Source: Verrucomicrobiales bacterium
Lineage (GTDB): Bacteria; Verrucomicrobiota; Verrucomicrobiia; Limisphaerales; RI-55
Reading direction: 5' to 3'
Length of the DNA stretch: 9,764 bases
Assembly: GCA_003484235.1 (NCBI GenBank)
Contig: DNDP01000094.1
Location: 1-9,764 of the forward strand
Made by a program: the position numbers and the translations under genes. A model generated the notes under the pieces. It was not told the origin of the DNA, searched no databases, and saw only the letters and a list, made by a program, of their open reading frames with translations. Below, one piece after another: positions 7,401 to 9,764 of this stretch. Position 1 is the stretch's first letter, and each line of letters opens with the position of its first letter.

Positions 7401-7541
7401 CTGGTTGGCCGCCAGCCATTCGGAGGAGCCCGCATGAGTGGCGTGGGGAGCAAGGCCGGCGGCCCGGACTATCTCCTCCAGTTCGTGGACCCGCGCGTGG
7501 TCACCGAGAATACCATGCGGCGCGGCTTCGTGGCCGATTGA
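4431..7541 (+). CDS. putA: Bifunctional proline dehydrogenase / L-glutamate gamma-semialdehyde dehydrogenase
   Basis: A 1036-residue enzyme that oxidises proline to glutamate in two steps, with channelling of the intermediate. The FAD proline dehydrogenase barrel spans about 130-465: SVKPSALYSRIRP (219-231), RLVKGAYWD (323-331), EFQVLYGMAEP (401-411) and YLVRRLLEN (438-446) with the substrate-binding arginine pair. The NAD aldehyde dehydrogenase spans about 530-1020: Asn695 (APWNFP), Glu799 (CELGGKN), catalytic Cys833 (FQGQKCSACSR) and QEEVFGP (927-933). The N-terminal part (11-120) is the usual helical arm; no ribbon-helix-helix domain is present, so this is the short, non-autoregulating PutA type. 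Electrons from the first step normally pass to quinone at the membrane. ATG at 4431 fits the family N-terminus, but no good ribosome-binding site precedes it. Two insertions look foreign: about residues 185-204 and 478-514, both palindrome-rich in DNA. The family call is secure. Confidence 0.96.
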   Translation: MGADTDQTQSLDERILAVGMRFFDEIRREQPSLFDKARWTGKVMDWAMRNERFKLQLLRFVDVFPALRTSESLARHLEEYFGGEQELPAVLKLGALGAKFGGRIGAAVLSKAIGANIREMARQFIIGEKAVEAINNAGRLRKDGFAIVVDLLGEAAVSEVEAERFQSIYLELIDALAEAAAGWKGDTPVAQSMVPSEATGMSPFRAELDWGFAPRLQISVKPSALYSRIRPMDFDGSVNGVLDRLVPIYRKVIEVGGALALDMESHQLKDITIEVFRRLRAQEEFRHWPHLCLVLQAYLKETDHDLDQLLTWARRENLPFAIRLVKGAYWDYETVVAQQNGWPIPVYQQKWESDAAFERLARRILEDHELIFFACASHNVRSIASVIETARELGVPDDRHEFQVLYGMAEPVRRALRNLTGRVRLYCPYGELVPGMAYLVRRLLENTANESFLRQTFVEGEALDRLLADPAPGGTNDVADPVMPGSHSRAVANAGSESPSDGTWAGSGRPQDDHPAFFNHPVADFTQADERAAFPRAIAEIRRTRLGRTYPLHIGGKEVHTEDRMPSKNPNQFTEVLGHICQAGVKEVEQAIATAGEAFPGWRDQPAKARASILFKAAEIVRRRRHELAAWQVLEVGKQWTQADADVGEAIDFLEYYGREMLRLAVPRRLGNLPGEDNRMFHEARGVAAVIAPWNFPLAISTGMVSAAVVAGNCVVYKPSGLSSIIGHQLVEFFHEAGLPRGVLNYVPGRSSIMGDFLVEHPAVSLIAFTGSLEVGTRIQQKAATVHLGQQYLKRVICELGGKNAVIVDDDADLDEAVPQVISSAFGFQGQKCSACSRVIVLETVHDRFVERLIEAARSLTIGPSEDPANDLGAVIDEHAWKNVQRYAALAKKEGRLLYESEMNPGDGWFAPLTIVGGIEPQHRIAQEEVFGPVLAVMKAKDFDQAIEWANATRFALTGGVFSRSPRHLEQARREFRVGNLYLNRGCTGALVGRQPFGGARMSGVGSKAGGPDYLLQFVDPRVVTENTMRRGFVAD
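4982..5039. repeat. REPIN-like inverted pair of REP hairpins inside putA
   Basis: Two hairpins lie head-to-head within the coding frame. The first is GGGCGACA, loop CTCC, TGTCGCCC (4982-5001), an 8-bp perfect stem. The second is AGGCGAC, loop GGGAAT, GTCGCCT (5020-5039). The reverse complement of the second matches the first at 16 of 20 positions, including 16 of the inner 18, so they are inverted copies with an 18-base spacer. The outer arms can also pair with each other. The insertion keeps the frame and codes for about 20 residues just before the first barrel strand. Related sequence occurs at 2528-2542. Confidence 0.72.
5868..5933. repeat. Nested palindromes in the PutA inter-domain linker
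   Basis: GATCCGG (5868-5874) and CCGGATC (5911-5917) pair around an inner hairpin, GGCTCGC / GCGGGCC (5883-5889, 5894-5900, one G-T pair, loop ATTC). The two are almost concentric. A further hairpin ATCCGA / TCGGAT (5915-5920, 5928-5933) overlaps the right arm. The stretch codes for part of a Gly-, Ser-, Asp- and Pro-rich segment (residues about 478-514) between the two PutA domains. It may be a second, different inserted repeat; a plain flexible linker in GC-rich DNA is the alternative. Confidence 0.4.
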
Positions 7542-7563
7542 ACGAGCTTTCCCCGACGTGATC

Positions 7564-7580
7564 TGTGTCAGCCTGACACA
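7564..7580 (+). terminator. Perfect palindrome after putA (candidate terminator or operator)
   Basis: TGTGTCAG and CTGACACA flank a single central C, 23 bases after the putA stop. Folded with a five-base loop it leaves a 6-bp stem followed by TTTGTT, a modest intrinsic terminator. The near-perfect dyad with a one-base centre also looks like a protein-binding site. Sequence alone does not decide between the two. Confidence 0.4.
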
Positions 7581-7722
7581 TTTGTTCACGAGTAGTTGGT
7601 CGTCTTTGCACAGTCGCTGCAACGCGCCAAGCACCGCCTCCGCTGAACGCTTTTGATTTTTCGCAACTTGCGAGGCTGGCCCGCTGGAGAGTCGTTGGCA
7701 TTCGTCCTGATCAGTGGGAGTT
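7581..7722. other. Gene-free leader between putA and hsp20, upstream part
   Basis: No reading frame of coding character is seen here. It holds a small inverted repeat TTGCA / TGCAA (7606-7610, 7618-7622) and a T-rich stretch (7650-7660) followed by the dyad TCGCAA-C-TTGCGA (7661-7673). I find no CIRCE element (TTAGCACTC-type) and no clear sigma-32-type or sigma-54-type promoter. The hsp20 promoter probably lies here but I cannot place it. Confidence 0.4.
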
Positions 7723-7825
7723 GCTCCGCAGATTCCCTCCGCTGCGGAGCCGGGGTGAGTCGGAGGGAACCTTCGGTCGGGCGGCCGGCGGACTGCGACT
7801 GAAGGCGAGACCGGACATCCGCCGG
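7723..7825 (+). promoter_or_regulatory. Structured hsp20 leader with interlocking stems (possible tandem pseudoknots)
   Basis: Four stems can form. Stem 1 is GCTCCGCAG (7723-7731) with CTGCGGAGC (7742-7750). Stem 2 is TTCCCTCCG (7733-7741) with CGGAGGGAA (7761-7769); its left arm is the loop of stem 1. Stem 3 is CCTTCGGTC (7770-7778) with GACTGAAGG (7797-7805, one G-U pair). Stem 4 is CCGGCGGA (7785-7792) with TCCGCCGG (7818-7825); its left arm lies in the loop of stem 3. The pairs therefore interlock as two consecutive H-type pseudoknots, or as alternative folds, ending 20 bases before the hsp20 ATG. A leader element controlling Hsp20 synthesis is inferred; its existence as RNA is unproven. 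Confidence 0.4.
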
Positions 7826-7845
7826 GCAAGACGAAACGAATTACC

Positions 7846-8307
7846 ATGACGACTCTATCACGTTGGAATCCCATCCGGGAGCTGGAGAACATGCACCGGC
7901 GCCTGTCGTCGGTCTTCGACCTGGCTCCCACGCAGTCGAACGGACTGAGGAACGAAGACGAGCGGGTGACCGTCTCCGAATGGTCGCCGTTGGTGGACAT
8001 CATTGAAACCGAGAAGGAATATCTCATCACCGCCGAACTGCCGGGCGTCCGGAAGGACGAGGTGAAGGTCACCGTCGAAAACGGTGTGCTGAACCTCACC
8101 GGTGAACGCCGCTTCGAGAAGGAAGACAAGGGTGCCCGCTATCATCGCGTGGAGCGGTTCTACGGCAACTTCATGCGCAGCTTCACACTGCCGGATGACG
8201 CCGATGCCGCCCAGGTGAACGCGGAGTTCAAGAACGGCGAACTCAAGGTGCACATCGCCAAGTCCGAGGCCGCGCGTCCGAAACAGATCGAAGTGAAGGT
8301 CAACTAA
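7846..8307 (+). CDS. Small heat-shock protein, Hsp20/alpha-crystallin family
   Basis: An ATP-independent holdase of 153 residues that binds unfolding proteins in the cytoplasm and keeps them refoldable. The N-terminal arm (1-45) starts with MTTLSRWNPIRELENMHRRL, a common bacterial class A opening. The alpha-crystallin domain runs from about 46 to 142: PLVDIIETEKEYLITAELPG, then GVLNLTGERRFE, then ERFYGNFMRSFTLP and FKNGELKVHIAK, the conserved GxL-type strand. The tail KQIEVKVN carries an I-x-V motif (IEV) that docks onto neighbouring subunits to build oligomers. The ATG at 7846 fits the family but lacks a Shine-Dalgarno site; a structured leader precedes it. The J-domain gene follows in the same direction. 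Identification is secure; the paralogue symbol cannot be assigned. Confidence 0.95.
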   Translation: MTTLSRWNPIRELENMHRRLSSVFDLAPTQSNGLRNEDERVTVSEWSPLVDIIETEKEYLITAELPGVRKDEVKVTVENGVLNLTGERRFEKEDKGARYHRVERFYGNFMRSFTLPDDADAAQVNAEFKNGELKVHIAKSEAARPKQIEVKVN

Positions 8308-8322
8308 GTCAGCGACATAGGT

Positions 8323-8352
8323 GTTCCCGGTGGCTGGCGCGCCGCCGGGAAC
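8323..8352 (+). terminator. Strong hairpin after hsp20
   Basis: GTTCCCGGTGGC and GCCGCCGGGAAC form a 12-bp stem with one T-G pair and a six-base loop, starting 15 bases after the hsp20 stop. The tract that follows (TTGCGTTG) is only partly T-rich. It could terminate most hsp20 transcripts while letting some reach the J-domain gene, or simply protect the 3' end of the hsp20 message. Confidence 0.6.
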
Positions 8353-8427
8353 TTGCGTTGACTACGAACCTGAGAAACCGGCCGGCGAGGGCGTTGTGCC
8401 GCGCGTTGGGCCGGTCCAGATCGTTCA

Positions 8428-8445
8428 AGTGGAGTCATCTCCGTG
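8428..8445 (+). promoter_or_regulatory. Ribosome-binding site of the J-domain gene within a small hairpin
   Basis: GGAG (8431-8434) lies eight bases before the GTG start and is the clearest Shine-Dalgarno site in the window, supporting that start. The same four bases pair with CTCC (8439-8442) across the loop TCAT, and two G-U pairs could extend the stem into the start codon. A weak SD-masking hairpin like this would melt easily on warming. Confidence 0.45.
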
Positions 8446-8853
8446 CCCAAGAACTACTACGTCATTCTTGGTGTTTCGGCGGATGCCACGCTGGACCAGA
8501 TCAAGGTGGCGTTCCGGCGTCGGGCCATGGAATTGCATCCCGACCGCAGTGGGGTGTCGAGCGGACCCTTCCTCGAACCGCGGGAGGCCTACGCCATCTT
8601 GACCGATGCGCGTCGGCGCCGGCAGTACGATCGCGAGATCATCGAGCTGGAACGGAGTCGGTTTGACTCCCGCCAGGACACGCAACCGCCCCGCCCGGAA
8701 TCTCCGGAGGCGTTCCCCGACTTCGCCGTCTCTTCCGTTTTTCGCATGCGACCCTGGGCCGATTGGCTGGCGGACGAAACATCCGTGTTGGTGCAATCGC
8801 GCGAACAACCTTGGAGAGTCCACCGGCAGCCACGGCCGCATCGCCGGAGTTGA
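8443..8853 (+). CDS. Short J-domain (DnaJ-like) co-chaperone
   Basis: A protein of 136 residues with an N-terminal J domain (about 4-67): YYVILGVSADATLDQIKVAF, the invariant His-Pro-Asp at 32-34 (LHPDRSG), then REAYAILTDARRRRQYD. The HPD loop stimulates ATP hydrolysis by an Hsp70 (DnaK) partner. There is no Gly/Phe region, zinc-finger domain or substrate-binding barrel, so this is a class C type J protein. The tail (68-136) is charged and proline-containing, with an aromatic patch FRMRPWADW (100-108), and I recognise no domain in it; it may recruit a specific client. The start is GTG at 8443, supported by GGAG eight bases upstream. It follows hsp20 after a 135-base gap with a terminator-like hairpin. 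Pairing of a holdase with an Hsp70 co-chaperone makes sense for heat stress. Confidence 0.87.
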   Translation: MPKNYYVILGVSADATLDQIKVAFRRRAMELHPDRSGVSSGPFLEPREAYAILTDARRRRQYDREIIELERSRFDSRQDTQPPRPESPEAFPDFAVSSVFRMRPWADWLADETSVLVQSREQPWRVHRQPRPHRRS

Positions 8854-8868
8854 AGCCGGACCGCTGAA

Positions 8869-9099
8869 TCAGGCAGCATCGCCCTTGCGCCGGCCAAGTC
8901 TGGCGAAGCACCAAACAAGCAGCACCGTGATCAGCCAGGTTCCCACCAGATAGCCGAGCATGCCGGCAATCTGCTCGCCGTTTGCCTGGGGGTTGCGAAG
9001 GACCACGAAGCCGCCGATTGAGACGATGCCCGACTGAATCAAAGACAGCAGGATGATCGGCAAGAGAAGGATTCGAAGAATAAGTTTGATGGCGTTCAT
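8869..9099 (-). CDS. Small membrane protein with two predicted helices
   Basis: A hypothetical protein of 76 residues. The first hydrophobic segment covers about 5-34 (IKLILRILLLPIILLSLIQS and onward) and the second about 44-66 (IAGMLGYLVGTWLITVLLVW). The short link between them has NPQANGEQ, and the tail is basic (ARLGRRKG). By the positive-inside rule both ends face the cytoplasm. ATG at 9097-9099 starts right before the hydrophobic run; an ATG twelve codons further upstream is possible but adds a non-hydrophobic stub. Its stop lies 15 bases from that of the convergent J-domain gene. It may follow the unknown gene at 9159-9698 in one transcript. I do not recognise the family. Confidence 0.62.
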   Translation of the reverse strand: MNAIKLILRILLLPIILLSLIQSGIVSIGGFVVLRNPQANGEQIAGMLGYLVGTWLITVLLVWCFARLGRRKGDAA

Positions 9100-9158
9100 T
9101 GGTTTCGAGGCACCATTTCCTTGAAAGGTCGGCAAGCAGTCCGGATGCCCTAAAGATC

Positions 9159-9698
9159 TTATTCCTCAGGCACTGCACCGATTTCAGCGCCGCCGAGGAA
9201 CTGATACTTGATGGTGGCGGCACCAAAACCGCAGGCCCAGTCGGCCAGCGCGGGCACACCGTAGAATGGATCGTCCAACCGGACTGCGCCCAGATTGACG
9301 ACCGATCCATCACGCCAATGCGAGATCACCTGCCCACCAAGCCGCCGCACCTCCAACTGGGTCGGCGGCGGCAAATCCTCAATCCTGCCCAGCCGTTGGC
9401 TGAGCAGCGACAGTTGCCGCTGGTATTCTTCCACGTCTTTCTCCGGCTCGGGCAGGGCGGCAAACTCCCTCACCAAGTCCTGGTCAATCTGTCCGGACTC
9501 GGCAACCAAAAGGCGATCCAAGTCCTCCTTTCGCAGGCGCTGAACCAATTCGTCCGCCTGCTGTTCGCCGGATTGGACCGCCACAGTGTCTGACCTGCGG
9601 CGGGCTTCCCCAAGCCGGCGTTGCAAAGCGATGTATTCAACATTGGTGTAATGAGCAAACTGGTGCCTTTGAAGTTCGGAAAATGTCTTGCGAGCCAA
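9159..9698 (-). CDS. Unrecognised soluble protein, N-terminus uncertain
   Basis: I do not recognise this protein. The best start inside the frame is TTG at 9696-9698, giving 179 residues. The region to about residue 110 is rich in Arg, Glu, Gln and Leu and likely forms long helices or a coiled coil (EYIALQRRLGEARRR, ADELVQRLRKEDLDRLLV, EEYQRQLSLLSQRLGRIEDL). The C-terminal part (115-179) looks globular, with DDPFYGVPALADWACGFGA and IKYQFLGGAEIG. There is no signal peptide or membrane segment. Coding-like codons continue upstream of the TTG (translating to DDPRTPDEAAQHL) until a TAG in frame at the last three bases of the window. The true start may therefore lie beyond a frameshift or outside the window. 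The small membrane protein gene follows 59 bases downstream. Confidence 0.55.
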   Translation of the reverse strand: MARKTFSELQRHQFAHYTNVEYIALQRRLGEARRRSDTVAVQSGEQQADELVQRLRKEDLDRLLVAESGQIDQDLVREFAALPEPEKDVEEYQRQLSLLSQRLGRIEDLPPPTQLEVRRLGGQVISHWRDGSVVNLGAVRLDDPFYGVPALADWACGFGAATIKYQFLGGAEIGAVPEE

Positions 9699-9764
9699 AA
9701 GGTGCTGGGCCGCCTCGTCCGGAGTGCGGGGATCGTCGGCGAGCCTGGATGATCTCGAGCGCTA

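Noticed and set aside
7594..7613. A possible sigma-54 promoter (TTGGTCG near TTTGCA) upstream of hsp20
   Set aside because: The GG and GC elements are separated by eight bases, not the required ten, and the other consensus positions are poor.
7655..7673. A terminator at the T-run and TCGCAA/TTGCGA dyad
   Set aside because: On the plus strand the T-run precedes the dyad rather than following it, and on the minus strand no T-run follows it, so neither direction gives terminator geometry.
7542..7845. A CIRCE operator or ROSE-type thermometer for hsp20
   Set aside because: No TTAGCACTC/GAGTGCTAA pair is present, and no U-rich anti-SD segment faces a Shine-Dalgarno site, because none is visible before the start codon.
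5325..8129. A 934-codon open frame on the minus strand, opposite putA and hsp20
   Set aside because: It is the mirror of strongly coding plus-strand frames. GC-rich third positions remove stop codons on the opposite strand. Its translation shows no domain and spans two well-identified genes and their gap.

Overview
The window is GC-rich bacterial DNA, densely coding, with little space between genes. Its character points to Verrucomicrobiota. The evidence is the CotH-kinase/chitobiase-type protein tail at the left edge (motifs QRTGVVLNQLR, GLYP, YYTTDGTDPR, a style common in that phylum), short palindromic REP-like repeats, and weak or absent Shine-Dalgarno sites. This placement is inference from style; there is no marker gene here.

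Layout. (1) 1-454, plus strand: the C-terminal end of a CotH-like protein, with an in-frame stop near the window edge. (2) 470-3609, minus strand: a compact operon, tdh (threonine 3-dehydrogenase), then kbl (glycine C-acetyltransferase), then a membrane-anchored DUF3298/RsiV-like protein whose GTG start overlaps the kbl stop by four bases. It ends in a good intrinsic terminator. (3) 3610-4430: a divergent control region with an imperfect inverted repeat, then an XRE-cupin regulator on the plus strand, then a perfect palindrome just before putA. (4) 4431-7541, plus strand: a 1036-residue bifunctional proline dehydrogenase/glutamate-semialdehyde dehydrogenase (PutA) without a DNA-binding domain. 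(5) 7542-7845: a gene-free leader rich in inverted repeats. (6) 7846-8853: a small heat-shock protein (Hsp20) and a short J-domain protein, separated by a terminator-like hairpin. (7) 8869-9698, minus strand: a two-helix small membrane protein and an unrecognised soluble protein that runs into the right edge.

How the genes fit together. Tdh and Kbl turn threonine into glycine and acetyl-CoA with gain of NADH. PutA turns proline into glutamate. An XRE-cupin regulator sits between the two units, divergent from one and upstream of the other. The simplest inference is a local amino-acid catabolism module under one regulator, because this PutA cannot regulate itself. Hsp20 and the J-domain protein form a separate proteostasis pair.

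The most interesting signals are non-coding structures. A pair of inverted REP-like hairpins (REPIN-like) sits inside the putA reading frame and adds about 20 residues without breaking it. A relative of the same repeat lies between tdh and kbl. A second palindrome-rich insertion lies in the PutA inter-domain linker. The Hsp20 leader can form two successive interlocking stem pairs with H-type pseudoknot topology, and the J-domain gene has its ribosome-binding site inside a small hairpin. I see no complete transposon, CRISPR array, tRNA or rRNA, and no clearly new multi-gene system.
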